Shown in pieces: positions 42,840 through 50,655 of a stretch of 55,314 bases of DNA. Origin of the DNA: DASPKT01 sp035626475 (GTDB taxonomy: Bacteria > Pseudomonadota > Alphaproteobacteria > Azospirillales > Azospirillaceae). Made by a program: the position numbers and the translations under genes. The DNA lies in NCBI GenBank assembly GCA_035626475.1, contig DASPNP010000056.1, forward strand, positions 1-55,314. Direction: 5' to 3'. Numbering within the stretch: the first letter of the stretch is position 1; the number at the start of each line of letters is the position of its first letter. The notes under the pieces are model-generated. The model was not told the origin of the DNA. It saw only the letters and a list, made by a program, of their open reading frames with translations, and did no database searches.

Positions 42840-42853
42840 TTGATCCTGGTCAA
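42840..42853. promoter_or_regulatory. FNR/FixK-like box 1
   Basis: TTGATCCTGGTCAA fits the TTGAT-N4-RTCAA pattern bound by FNR, FnrL and FixK regulators in alphaproteobacteria. If it sits at -41.5 the transcript of the minus-strand small gene would begin near 42805. Confidence 0.65.
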
Positions 42854-43020
42854 TCCGGCCCCGCGCCCTTTCCCATGGCAGCGTGGCGCGGGGCGCATGA
42901 CCTTTCCCCTCCCCCACCCTTGTGGCGCCGGGAAATCAATCGGGCCAAGCACTTGGCCCGCCTCCGCGGGCTGCCGGAGGCGCGGTTCGCGACGGTTCGG
43001 CTGTGACATGATTCGGCCGC

Positions 43021-43034
43021 TTGATCCAGGTCAA
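43021..43034. promoter_or_regulatory. FNR/FixK-like box 2
   Basis: TTGATCCAGGTCAA, same pattern as box 1. A -41.5 position gives a start near 43069, 23 bp before the plus-strand small membrane-protein gene. Confidence 0.65.
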
Positions 43035-43091
43035 CGGGCCCGGCCGGCCCGGGGCGCAAGGTCGTCCCAACACCTGATCCGGAGACCGAAA

Positions 43092-43253
43092 ATGATCGAG
43101 ATGACCGTCTTCACCGTCCTGGCCCTGCTGGTGCTGGGCTTCGTCGTCAACCTGGCCGTGATGGGCTCCGCCGTGCTGATGGGCCTGATCGGCGCGCTGC
43201 GCGGCGACGACGGCCGCGCCGCCCGCGGCACCGTCACCGGCCGCCTGGCCTGA
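43092..43253 (+). CDS. Small membrane protein behind an FNR/FixK-like box (53 aa)
   Basis: MIEMTVFTVLALLVLGFVVN then LAVMGSAVLMGLIGALRG: one long or two short hydrophobic helices, then a basic tail (DDGRAARGTVTGRLA). CCGGAGACC precedes the ATG. Divergent from the His-tailed gene, with one FNR-type box for each. A link to respiration or membrane adaptation in low oxygen is inference. No family recognised. Confidence 0.6.
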   Translation: MIEMTVFTVLALLVLGFVVNLAVMGSAVLMGLIGALRGDDGRAARGTVTGRLA

Positions 43254-43311
43254 GCGCGGCGGGAGGGGCAGAGAGGGCCCCTCCCCTCGCATTTGACAGC
43301 GTCTGAGTACC

Positions 43312-43437
43312 GCGTGCTTCTGACCGAGCTCCGCATGAGGGGGATTTTGCTGCTCCCGGCCAAGCATGCAACGGCGAAGACCGGGAGTGCCTGGCATCCC
43401 CCTTCCCTCACCCTGAGCTCGGTCAGAAGGACGCACG
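43312..43437. repeat. Palindromic repeat family A, copy 7 (variant arms)
   Basis: Arms CGTGCTTCTGACCGAGCTCC and inverted GAGCTCGGTCAGAAGGACGC. The arms have changed together (GACCGAGCTC with GAGCTCGGTC), keeping the pairing, while the loop keeps TTTTGCTGCTCCCGG and GGGAGTGCCTGGCATCCCCC. Confidence 0.8.
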
Positions 43438-43469
43438 ACGTCTCCGCCTCTCCATCCCCGTGAACCGCC

Positions 43470-43485
43470 GTTGCGACGTCGCAAC
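43470..43485. other. Candidate parS site 1
   Basis: GTTGCGACGTCGCAAC, a perfect 16-bp palindrome, 113 bp upstream of parA. It has the GTT-N10-AAC layout seen in ParB sites of several multi-replicon bacteria. Confidence 0.72.
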
Positions 43486-43511
43486 CCGGCTCTCCCCACC
43501 GCTGTGACCAA

Positions 43512-43564
43512 GTTGACGCAACCTAACCCGTTCGGTTGACGTAACCGCAACCCGTGCCTATCCT
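43512..43564 (+). promoter_or_regulatory. parA promoter with paired operator-like repeats
   Basis: -35 TTGACG (43536-43541), 17-bp spacer, -10 TATCCT (43559-43564): a good sigma-70-type promoter. Two direct near-repeats, GTTGACGCAAC (43512-43522) and GTTGACGTAAC (43535-43545), lie 23 bp apart with the second covering the -35. This fits autorepression by the HTH-bearing ParA. Confidence 0.68.
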
Positions 43565-43597
43565 GCGCCGGACGAGATTCCGCCGGGAGAGACCAGG

Positions 43598-44587
43598 ATG
43601 GACGGCGCCGAACTCCGCGCGGCCCGCGAGGCGCGCGGGGAGACCCAGCAGACCTTCGCCGACTGGCTGAACGCCAAGCTCGGCCGCAAATACGACAAGG
43701 GCCGCATCTCCCGCTGGGAGACCGGCGGCGAGAAGATCCCGCAGCCGGTGATCGAGCTGCTGCGCGACCCGCCCAAGCGCTCGCGCCAGACCGCCACCAT
43801 CATCGCGGTGTCCAACCAGAAGGGCGGGGTGGGCAAGACCAGCGCCGCCGTCAACGTCGCCTCGGCGCTCGCCGGCCTGGGGCAGCGCGTGCTGCTGGTG
43901 GACGCCGACCCGCAGGCCAGCGCCACGGTGCATCTGGGCGTCAGCCAGGCCGCCATGGCCGAGGCGGGGCGGTCGACCTACCATGTCGTGCTGAAGGACC
44001 AGCCGGTCTCGGCCTGCGTCGTGCCGGCGGCCGACGGGCGCTTCCACCTGCTGCCCAGCTCCATCCTGCTGTCGGCGGCGGAGACCGAGCTGATCGCCGA
44101 GCCGATGGGCACGCTGGTGCTGCGCGAGCGGCTGAACGCGGTGCGGCGCGACTACGACTACATCCTGATCGACTGCCCGCCGCACCTGGGCATGATGACG
44201 CTGAACGCGCTTGCCGCCAGCGACGGCGTGCTGATCCCGGTGCAGACCGAGATGCTGGCGCTGATGGGCGTGCCGCTGCTGCTGGACACGATCAGCAAGG
44301 TGCGTCGCCGCGGCAATCCGGACCTGCGCATCGTCGGCATCCTGCCCACCATGTACACCCAGCGCCACACCCAGGACCGGGCGACGCTGGCCGAGATCGT
44401 CGGCCGCTTCGGCCAGGCGATCCGCATCTTCCAGCCGGTCGCCCGCTCCACGATCTTCCCGCAGAGCGTGGCCGCCGGGGCGCCTACCGTCGACGTGGCG
44501 CCCGACCAGGCGGTGGTGGCGCCGTTCCGTGAAGTGGCCGCCGCGCTGCTGCGCGCGGATCGTGAGGAGGTCCAGCATGTCGCGTAA
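43598..44587 (+). CDS. parA: Partition ATPase ParA (with N-terminal helix-turn-helix)
   Basis: 329 residues. An N-terminal XRE-like segment (1-50: LRAAREARGETQQTFADWLN, YDKGRISRWETGGEKIP) precedes the deviant Walker ATPase: A-box NQKGGVGKT (73-81), LLVDADPQA (99-107), and IDCPPHLGMMTLNAL. The HTH suggests the type Ia class, in which ParA also represses its own operon. It binds non-specific DNA with ATP and moves ParB-parS complexes. ATG 43598 is 34 bp after the promoter -10. parB overlaps its end by 11 bp. Confidence 0.93.
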   Translation: MDGAELRAAREARGETQQTFADWLNAKLGRKYDKGRISRWETGGEKIPQPVIELLRDPPKRSRQTATIIAVSNQKGGVGKTSAAVNVASALAGLGQRVLLVDADPQASATVHLGVSQAAMAEAGRSTYHVVLKDQPVSACVVPAADGRFHLLPSSILLSAAETELIAEPMGTLVLRERLNAVRRDYDYILIDCPPHLGMMTLNALAASDGVLIPVQTEMLALMGVPLLLDTISKVRRRGNPDLRIVGILPTMYTQRHTQDRATLAEIVGRFGQAIRIFQPVARSTIFPQSVAAGAPTVDVAPDQAVVAPFREVAAALLRADREEVQHVA

Positions 44588-45434
44588 GCTCGCCCGCACC
44601 AACCCGGCGCTGGCCGCCACCATCCCCGCCGTGCCGCAGGGCGGGGGCGGGGAGCTGAACCGGCTGTTCGGCACCTCCAGCGATTTCCCCGAGCTGATCG
44701 AGGTCGATGTCGACCAGCTGCACCCCAACCCCGACCAGCCGCGCCGGCATTTCGACCAGGCGGCGCTGAAGGAGCTGGCGGAGAGCATCGCCGCCCAGGG
44801 GCTGCTGCAGCCGATCCTGGTGAAGCGGCGGGCCGAGGGCGGCTATCTCATCGCCGCCGGCGAGCGGCGCTGGCGCGCCCACCGGCTGTTGGGCAAGCCC
44901 ACCATCTTCGCCGTCGTCACCACGGGCGGCATCGAGGAGGTGGCGCTCATCGAGAATTTGCAGCGCCGCGACCTGGATGCGCTGGAGATCAGCCTGGGCC
45001 TGGCCCGGCTGGCCGAGCGCCACAATTACAGCCGCGAGCAGCTGGCCGGCGCGGTCGGCCTGTCCAAGTCCGAGGTGTCGCGCCTGCTGGCGCTGTCCGG
45101 CCTGCCCGCGCGCATCCGCGAGGAATACGCCGCCTTCCGCGACAAGGTCACCAAGAGCCACATGTTCCTGCTGGCCGACGCCGACGGCGACGTGGCCCGG
45201 CTGGCGCTCTGGGCCCGCATCAAGGACGGCGCCACCATCAAGGAGCTGCGCGCCGCGAAGGAGGCGCCGGCGGAAAAGCCCGCGCCCGCACCGGCATCGG
45301 CCCGCATCTCCCAGGCCATCGAGCGGTTCGAGCGCGACCTGGGGTCCTTCCGCCCGGGCCGCGACCGGCTGGACCCTGCCCAGAAGGAGCGCCTTCGAGC
45401 CGTGCGCGACCGCATCGACCGCATGCTGGGGTGA
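44577..45434 (+). CDS. parB: Partition DNA-binding protein ParB
   Basis: 285 residues. N-terminal ParA-contacting stretch, then the ParB/Srx CTPase-type domain with IEVDVDQLHPNPDQPRRHFD, GERRWRA (95-101) and ENLQRRD (126-132). The helix-turn-helix is near 152-172 (SREQLAGAVGLSKSEVSRLL). The C-terminus carries a coiled dimerisation helix (PAQKERLRAVRDRIDRMLG). It should load at parS and slide as a CTP-dependent clamp; the palindromes at 43470 and 46168 are the likely loading sites. The start is ATG 44577, inside parA, with GAGGAGG upstream, so translation is coupled. Confidence 0.94.
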   Translation: MSRKLARTNPALAATIPAVPQGGGGELNRLFGTSSDFPELIEVDVDQLHPNPDQPRRHFDQAALKELAESIAAQGLLQPILVKRRAEGGYLIAAGERRWRAHRLLGKPTIFAVVTTGGIEEVALIENLQRRDLDALEISLGLARLAERHNYSREQLAGAVGLSKSEVSRLLALSGLPARIREEYAAFRDKVTKSHMFLLADADGDVARLALWARIKDGATIKELRAAKEAPAEKPAPAPASARISQAIERFERDLGSFRPGRDRLDPAQKERLRAVRDRIDRMLG

Positions 45435-45515
45435 GGGAGCGCCGCCGGGAACGTTCCTTCCCGGGCCCGTTTACACCCCTCGCGGGTGCGATACGGTGCG
45501 GTGCGGGAGGCGCGG

Positions 45516-46091
45516 ATGGGCTGGCGGCTGTTGCGGGCGGCGCTCTGGGTGGGCGGCCTGTCCATCCTGGGGATCTTCGCCTTCCTCTTCCTGTCGGTCT
45601 ATCTGTTCGCCAGCCGGGGCCTTTCGCGGACGGACCTGGACCGCGCCTTCGAGGTCGCTTTCGTCGAGGCGGCGGCGCGGCGGATCCCGGAAACGGGAGA
45701 CATGGAGCCCGATGTAGGCGGCTTCCTGGAACCGCTGCTGGGCTTCCGGCCGCTGGTGTTCTGCCAGGTCGGGGGCTTCGATTTCGGCGGGGTGGCGTCG
45801 GAGAAGACGCTGGAGGCCTACACGCCGTTCCCGTCGGCGCCCCGCAGCATCGCGGCGTTCGAGAATGCCGGTAACGACCATGCCGCCCCGGATTCCAAGG
45901 TCGTGCTGCACTTCATCGACGGCGACGGCACGGCGCACGCCCGGTCGGCGCACTGGAACGACTCCGACTGCCAGACGGGCGCGAGCCGCTGCGCTCCCGT
46001 CGGCGAACTCAGCCTCGTGCGGCTGGGCGGGGGCGGGGTGGTCTTCCGCCATCGGATCTGGAGCGATTGCCCGCTGCATATCACCGGCTGA
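45516..46091 (+). CDS. Membrane-anchored hypothetical protein downstream of parB (191 aa)
   Basis: One N-terminal helix (LLRAALWVGGLSILGIFAFL) then a periplasmic domain: RTDLDRAFEVAFVEAAARRI, FLEPLLGFRPLVFCQVGGFD, VVLHFIDGDGTAHARSAHWN and DCQTGASRCAPVGELSLVRL. Three or four Cys may form disulfides. No family recognised. It lies 81 bp after parB on the same strand and may be read through from the parAB promoter. A perfect parS-like site follows 77 bp after the stop. GGGAGG precedes ATG 45516. Confidence 0.65.
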   Translation: MGWRLLRAALWVGGLSILGIFAFLFLSVYLFASRGLSRTDLDRAFEVAFVEAAARRIPETGDMEPDVGGFLEPLLGFRPLVFCQVGGFDFGGVASEKTLEAYTPFPSAPRSIAAFENAGNDHAAPDSKVVLHFIDGDGTAHARSAHWNDSDCQTGASRCAPVGELSLVRLGGGGVVFRHRIWSDCPLHITG

Positions 46092-46167
46092 GGCCGGTGC
46101 CACGCGGAGCACGGTCGGGGCAGGGGGGCGCGCCGGCGGGCTACCCAGGCCGCGAGGGGCCTCTCCC

Positions 46168-46183
46168 GTTGCGACGTCGCAAC
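46168..46183. other. Candidate parS site 2
   Basis: GTTGCGACGTCGCAAC, identical to the site at 43470. The two perfect copies bracket parA, parB and the following membrane-protein gene. Confidence 0.72.
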
Positions 46184-46260
46184 CCGTCCGGACGCTCCCT
46201 GGCCCGCCGCCGCCGATTGCCGGCCTAATGGAGGGGGCGGCTTCGGGCGGGAGGATTGCC

Positions 46261-47862
46261 ATGGGCGGACGTGTTCTGGTCATCGGGCTGGACGGCTACG
46301 AGCCGTCGCTGGCCGAGGCGATGATGGCGGAGGGGCGGCTGCCGGCGCTGCGCTCCTTACGCGACCGCGCCGCCCATTTCCACCTCGACCATGGCGCCGC
46401 CAAGCGCACCGGGCTGGCCTGGGAGCATTTCGCCACGGGAAAGGCGCCGGGGGAGGGGGGCCGGGACTCCGCGGTCGATTTCGACCCGAAGCGCTACCGC
46501 GTCTCCCAGGCGCCGACCCGCGCGCTGCCCTGGATCGCCTGGAGCGGGGCCCGCGCCGTGGTGTTCGACGCGCCCTACCTGGATCTGGACGCGGTGCCCG
46601 AGGCGCGCGGGCTGGTGGCCTGGGGCGCGCACGATCCCGGCGTGCCGCCGCACTGCTCCCCGCCCGGTCTCGCCATGGAACTGCGGGCCCGCTTCGGCGA
46701 GTATCCCGCGCGCGAGTGGATCTACGGCTTCACCTGGCCCGACACCGAGGCGACGCGGCGCATGGGCCGCGACCTGACGAAGGCGGTCGAGCTGCGCGCG
46801 GCCGCCTCGGAGTGGCTGCTGGCCGAGCGGCTGCCGGACTGGGACCTGGCGCTGGTGGTGGTCAGCGAGTGCCATTCGGCGGTGGAGCCGATGTGGCACG
46901 GCGTCGATCCCGCCCATCCGCTGCACGGCCACCCGTCGGCCGTGGCGGCGGGGGAGGGGCTGCGGTCGGTCATGGAGGCGACCGACCGGCTGGTGGCGCG
47001 GCTGGCCGCCGCCTTCCCCGACGCGACGCTGGTGACGCTGGCGATGCACGGCATGGGGCCGAACGACAGCGACGTGGCCAGCATGGCGCTGCTGCCCGAG
47101 CTGATGTACCGCCACGCCTTCGGCCGCCCGCACCTGCGCCCGCCGGAGCTGCCCGCCGACCCGACCGGCCTGCCGCTGCTGGCACCCGGCGACCGTTGGG
47201 AGGAGGTGATGCTGCGCGCCGTGCCCTACACGCCGGCGGAGCGGCTGTGGGATGTGGCGCGGCGGCGGCTGCTGCGCCGGGACTCCGGGCTCGACTGGAT
47301 GCCGGCGGCGCGCTACCGGCGCTTCTGGCGGCGCATGCCGGCCTTCGCCCTGCCGTCCTTCTATGACGGCCGCATCCGGCTGAACCTGCAGGGGCGGGAG
47401 CGGCACGGGACCGTGGCCTGGGAGCGCTACGGCTCGCTCTGCGCCACGCTGGAGGCGATGCTGATGCAGTGCCGCGACCCTCTCACCGGCGAGCCGGCCG
47501 TGGCCGAGGTGGTCCGCTCCGGCGGCAACGACCCGGCGGCGCTGGGGCCCGACGGCTGCGACCTGATCGTGGTGTGGAGGGGCGCGCCGCTGGCGCTGGA
47601 GCACCGCAAGCACGGCAGCATCGGGCCGCTGCCCTACCGCCGTACCGGCGGCCATACCGGCCGCTATGGCGAGATCATGATCGCCGCCCCGGGCGTGACC
47701 CCCGGCCGGCGCGGCGTGCGCAGCTCCTTCGACGTGGTGCCGACCCTCTCGGCGCTGCTGGGCGAACGGGCGCCCCGCACCGTGTCCGGCCGCAGCCTCA
47801 TGCCGGACCTCGCCCCGGTGCCCGCCGCGGCCCCGGAACGCCCTTCTCCCATCCCCGCCTGA
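46261..47862 (+). CDS. Alkaline phosphatase-superfamily nucleotide pyrophosphatase/phosphodiesterase-like protein
   Basis: 533 residues. RVLVIGLDGYEPSLAEAMMA holds the first metal-binding Asp. The nucleophile Ser/Thr region is near HGAAKRTGLAWEHFATGKAP. LALVVVSECHSAVEPMWHGV and LVTLAMHGMGPNDSD supply the Asp/His metal ligands. RTGGHTGRYGEIMIAAPGV and FDVVPTLSALLG close the active-site domain. These are the landmarks of the type I phosphodiesterase group. No signal peptide, so cytoplasmic unless exported otherwise. The substrate (nucleotide sugar, phospholipid head group or other) is unknown. GGGAGGATTGCC precedes ATG 46261. Confidence 0.82.
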   Translation: MGGRVLVIGLDGYEPSLAEAMMAEGRLPALRSLRDRAAHFHLDHGAAKRTGLAWEHFATGKAPGEGGRDSAVDFDPKRYRVSQAPTRALPWIAWSGARAVVFDAPYLDLDAVPEARGLVAWGAHDPGVPPHCSPPGLAMELRARFGEYPAREWIYGFTWPDTEATRRMGRDLTKAVELRAAASEWLLAERLPDWDLALVVVSECHSAVEPMWHGVDPAHPLHGHPSAVAAGEGLRSVMEATDRLVARLAAAFPDATLVTLAMHGMGPNDSDVASMALLPELMYRHAFGRPHLRPPELPADPTGLPLLAPGDRWEEVMLRAVPYTPAERLWDVARRRLLRRDSGLDWMPAARYRRFWRRMPAFALPSFYDGRIRLNLQGRERHGTVAWERYGSLCATLEAMLMQCRDPLTGEPAVAEVVRSGGNDPAALGPDGCDLIVVWRGAPLALEHRKHGSIGPLPYRRTGGHTGRYGEIMIAAPGVTPGRRGVRSSFDVVPTLSALLGERAPRTVSGRSLMPDLAPVPAAAPERPSPIPA

Positions 47863-48309
47863 TGCGGGCCGTCACAGCTTTTTCAAGGGCTTGTCGGCGA
47901 CATTAAAGCCAGCGGCCGCTTCGGTTAAATCTCTCGAACCCAACCCGAAAGACGCTCGGTCCTGTGCCATGATCCGGCACCCTACCGGCGACGTCACAGG
48001 GTCGAGAACCTCTGGGCCAGGTTCAAGGAGTGGCGCGCCCCGGCCGGCACGAACGCAAAGGCTTGTACCTGCACATCGATCGGGGCGCGCAGGGTGACAG
48101 TCCGCGCCGTCGGTTTCGGCGTCGAACCAAAAGCGGGGCCCGCCGGGGCGTCAGCACAAAAATTTCGCTGGACCGGGCGCTGGAAGCGGGGCTGGTCTGT
48201 GTCGGGAGTCGAGGCCAGGCCTCGGGTGACCAGTCCACCCCCAGTTTCCGACAGTCTCTCGACATGATCAGGGACAGCCAGCAACCACGCGATGGGAATA
48301 CCGTAGCAG
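47863..48309. other. 447-bp gap of lower GC with a transposase remnant
   Basis: A gene-poor stretch between two plus-strand genes. GC falls from its left end and stays lower into the ABC-F gene. Apart from the IS-like remnant at 47968-48039, open frames here have no recognisable family. The ABC-F promoter must lie within it but I cannot place the boxes. Confidence 0.45.
47968..48039 (+). pseudogene. Remnant of an IS5-like transposase C-terminus
   Basis: One frame reads HDPAPYRRRHRVENLWARFK then EWRA, close to the YRxRHRVENxFARLKxWR segment around the catalytic Glu of IS5-group DDE transposases. Similarity stops on both sides, with no intact frame or terminal repeats. Confidence 0.42.
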
Positions 48310-49932
48310 ATGATCCGATTCGACAGCATCACCAAGCAGAGCGGTCACCAAATCCTCTTCTTCGAAGCCTCCGCGGCATTGAACAGGGGGGAAAAGGTCG
48401 GTCTGGTCGGTCCCAACGGCTCAGGCAAGACCACGCTGTTCCGGATGATCGTCGGTGAGGAGTCTCCGGACGAGGGCCAGGTGTCGGTCGAGAAGCAGGT
48501 CTCGATCGGCTATTTCAATCAGGATGTCGGCGAAATGTCCGGCCGGACCGCCGTGGCGGAAGTGATGGACGGAGCCGGGCCGGTCAGCACGGTGGCGGCC
48601 GAACTGGCCGAGCTTGAAGCGGCCATGTGCGATCCCGAGCGTGCCGACGACATGGATTCGATCATCGCGCGCTATGGCGAGGTTCAGGCGCGCTTCGAGG
48701 AGTTGGGCGGCTACGAGCTGGAGGGACGGGCACGGGAGGTTCTCGCCGGGCTCAGCTTCAGCCAGGACATGATGGACGCGGATATCGGGACCTTGTCGGG
48801 CGGCTGGAAGATGCGTGTCGCCCTCGGCCGCATCCTGCTCATGCGGCCCGACGCCATGCTCCTGGATGAGCCGAGCAACCATCTGGATATCGAAAGCCTG
48901 ATCTGGCTGGAGCAATTTCTGAAGGCCTACGATGGCGCTCTGTTGATGACCTCGCATGATCGCGCGTTCCTGAACCGGATCGTGGGCAAGATCATCGAGA
49001 TCGATGGCGGATCGCTGACCAGCTATTCCGGGGACTACGAATTCTACGAACGCCAGCGGGCACTGAACGAGAAGCAGCAGCAGGCGCAGTTCGAACGGCA
49101 GCAGGCCATGCTGGCGAAGGAGCTGAAGTTCATCGAACGCTTCAAGGCCCGGGCCTCGCACGCGGCCCAGGTTCAAAGCCGGGTGAAGAAGCTGGACAAG
49201 ATCGAGCGTGTCGAGCCACCGAAACGCCGCCACGTCGTGGCGTTCGACTTCCGGCCGGCGCCCCGCTCGGGCGACGACGTGGCCGTCCTGAGGAACGTGC
49301 ATAAGGCTTATGGCAGCCGCACCATCTATCAAGGGCTCGACCTGACGATCCGGCGCAAGGAGCGTTGGTGCGTCATGGGCGTCAATGGTGCCGGCAAATC
49401 CACACTGTTGAAGCTGGTGGCCGGCACCACCGTGCCGGATAGGGGCACCGTCGCCGTCGGTGGCAGCGTCAAGATGGGCTATTTCTCCCAGCACGCGATG
49501 GAGCAGCTCGACGGCGACCACACCGTTTTCGAATCCTTGGAGGGTGCATTCCCCCAGGCGAACCAAGGGTCGCTTCGCGCGCTTGCCGGCTGCTTCGGCT
49601 TTTCCGGAGATGATGTGGAGAAGAAATGCCGCGTCCTGTCCGGCGGAGAGAAGGCGCGGCTGGTGATGGCGATCATGCTGTACGATCCGCCGAATTTCCT
49701 GGTCCTCGACGAGCCGACCAACCATCTCGATCTCGATACCAAGGAAATGCTGATAGCGGCGTTGACCGCTTACGAAGGCACCATGCTGTTTGTCTCGCAC
49801 GACAGGCATTTCCTGGCGGCACTTTCCAACCGCGTACTGGAGTTGACGCCCGACAGCATCCACCAGTACGGCGGTGGCTATACGGAATACGTGGCGCGGA
49901 CCGGGCATGAGGCGCCCGGACTACGCAGCTGA
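48310..49932 (+). CDS. ABC-F family ATPase (translation factor or antibiotic-resistance type)
   Basis: 540 residues with two nucleotide-binding domains and no membrane segments. NBD1: Walker A VGPNGSGKTT (about 34-43), signature LSGGWKMR, Walker B AMLLDEPSNHLDI. Linker about 230-310 is helical and charged (EKQQQAQFERQQAMLAKELK, FIERFKARASHAAQVQSRVK). NBD2: GVNGAGKSTLLK, LSGGEKARLV, FLVLDEPTNHLDL. The arrangement resembles YbiT-like housekeeping members, which act on ribosomes. A resistance role cannot be excluded. GC is lower than most of the window and a transposase remnant precedes it, suggesting acquisition. Confidence 0.93.
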   Translation: MIRFDSITKQSGHQILFFEASAALNRGEKVGLVGPNGSGKTTLFRMIVGEESPDEGQVSVEKQVSIGYFNQDVGEMSGRTAVAEVMDGAGPVSTVAAELAELEAAMCDPERADDMDSIIARYGEVQARFEELGGYELEGRAREVLAGLSFSQDMMDADIGTLSGGWKMRVALGRILLMRPDAMLLDEPSNHLDIESLIWLEQFLKAYDGALLMTSHDRAFLNRIVGKIIEIDGGSLTSYSGDYEFYERQRALNEKQQQAQFERQQAMLAKELKFIERFKARASHAAQVQSRVKKLDKIERVEPPKRRHVVAFDFRPAPRSGDDVAVLRNVHKAYGSRTIYQGLDLTIRRKERWCVMGVNGAGKSTLLKLVAGTTVPDRGTVAVGGSVKMGYFSQHAMEQLDGDHTVFESLEGAFPQANQGSLRALAGCFGFSGDDVEKKCRVLSGGEKARLVMAIMLYDPPNFLVLDEPTNHLDLDTKEMLIAALTAYEGTMLFVSHDRHFLAALSNRVLELTPDSIHQYGGGYTEYVARTGHEAPGLRS

Positions 49933-50445
49933 ACGGACCCCCGCCCGCTGCCAGTCCCGCAAGCGCCGCCAGCAGAGCCTGCCCCGGACCTGAGCCCAGA
50001 ACGATGGAGTGACGCCATCCTGCTTATGTTCCGTCGTCGGCGGGCGAGTTTGAGCGCACTCTAATCTTCTCAAGGGACCAGCGCCGTAGGGAGCGGTGCT
50101 GGGCACTCAGAAGCCTCTGCCACTCTTTCCACCCGCCGACACGCCCCTGTCGGCGGGTTTCTTTTCGGGTGGACCGGTGGCCGCTTCCGGCCCGCGGGAC
50201 CGACGGCGCGCCTCTCCCCGCCTTCTCTAGGATTCAGAGAAATGGCCTCAAGCTTTCACACTTAAATATTGAATTAGCATAGCCCGTAATGGTCATGAGG
50301 GCCCCGGCGTTTCCATGACACTCTGTGATGCTGAGGCGCATCATCGCCGTGCGGGGATTCCGCCACGGAGGGCGGCCGACGGTCGGCCCGGTTGCCGATG
50401 GTTCCTCCCCGCCCCGCAGGCGATGCGCCTCGCCAGGAGAGACCG
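49933..50445. other. 513-bp intergenic region before the signalling cluster
   Basis: Contains the terminator at 50132-50165. An AT-rich stretch at 50251-50290 (TTTCACACTTAAATATTGAA, then TTAGCATAG) probably carries the promoter of the sigma-1.1-like gene at 50446. The left 150 bp could encode a 61-residue minus-strand frame that I do not trust. No RNA gene recognised. Confidence 0.45.
50132..50165 (+). terminator. Rho-independent terminator
   Basis: CCCGCCGAC and GTCGGCGGG form a perfect 9-bp stem with an 8-base loop followed by TTTCTTTT. It lies 200 bp after the ABC-F stop, so the ABC-F transcript has a long 3' region, or a small untranslated RNA ends here. Confidence 0.8.
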
Positions 50446-50655
50446 ATGTCCGTCCACGAGTTCAAGACGCGCCGGCTGCTCGGCATCGGGCTGGAGAAGG
50501 GGTTCGTGACCCTGGACGACATCTATCGCTTCTTTCCGCCGCGCAGCGTCACCCTCATGGAGTTCCTGGACGTCATCGACCGGATCGCCGAGGTCGGGCT
50601 GAGGATCGCGCCGACGGTCACCGAGCACCCCACCTACAGCCGGTGGCGCTCATGA
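50446..50655 (+). CDS. Stand-alone sigma-70 region 1.1-like small protein, copy 1 (69 aa)
   Basis: MSVHEFKTRRLLGIGLEKGF then VTLDDIYRFFPPRSVTLMEF and LDVIDRIAEVGLRIAP. The order helix-(L/I)GxxKGxxT-helix-FFPP-helix-GLxI follows region 1.1 of primary sigma factors and covers the whole protein. It is about half identical to the protein at 54702-54911, with IYRFFPP and terminal WRS shared. Its stop overlaps the next start (ATGA), so it is co-translated with the 207-residue protein. AGGAGAG precedes ATG 50446. A regulator of polymerase or another protein partner is inference. Confidence 0.75.
   Translation: MSVHEFKTRRLLGIGLEKGFVTLDDIYRFFPPRSVTLMEFLDVIDRIAEVGLRIAPTVTEHPTYSRWRS

Noticed and set aside
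46354..46372. TCCTTACGCGACCGCG in the phosphodiesterase gene as another iteron
   Set aside because: Only the TCCTTAC half matches; the G-run is missing.
47994..48335. 113-codon minus-strand frame in the gap before ABC-F
   Set aside because: No ribosome-binding site or family. It ends opposite the transposase remnant, and its only suggestive stretch (FVPAGARHSL) is too short.
48030..48458. 142-codon plus-strand frame overlapping the ABC-F start
   Set aside because: Arg/Gln-rich and out of frame with ABC-F; the overlapped part is the shadow of the ATPase Walker A region.
49921..50106. 61-codon minus-strand frame after ABC-F
   Set aside because: Low-confidence frame with no start signal. A fragment like LCWRRLRDWQRAG recalls IS elements but is too weak to call.
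50040..50165. Possible tRNA or small RNA before the terminator at 50132
   Set aside because: No T-loop GTTCGA, acceptor stem or CCA context. Only the terminator is supported.
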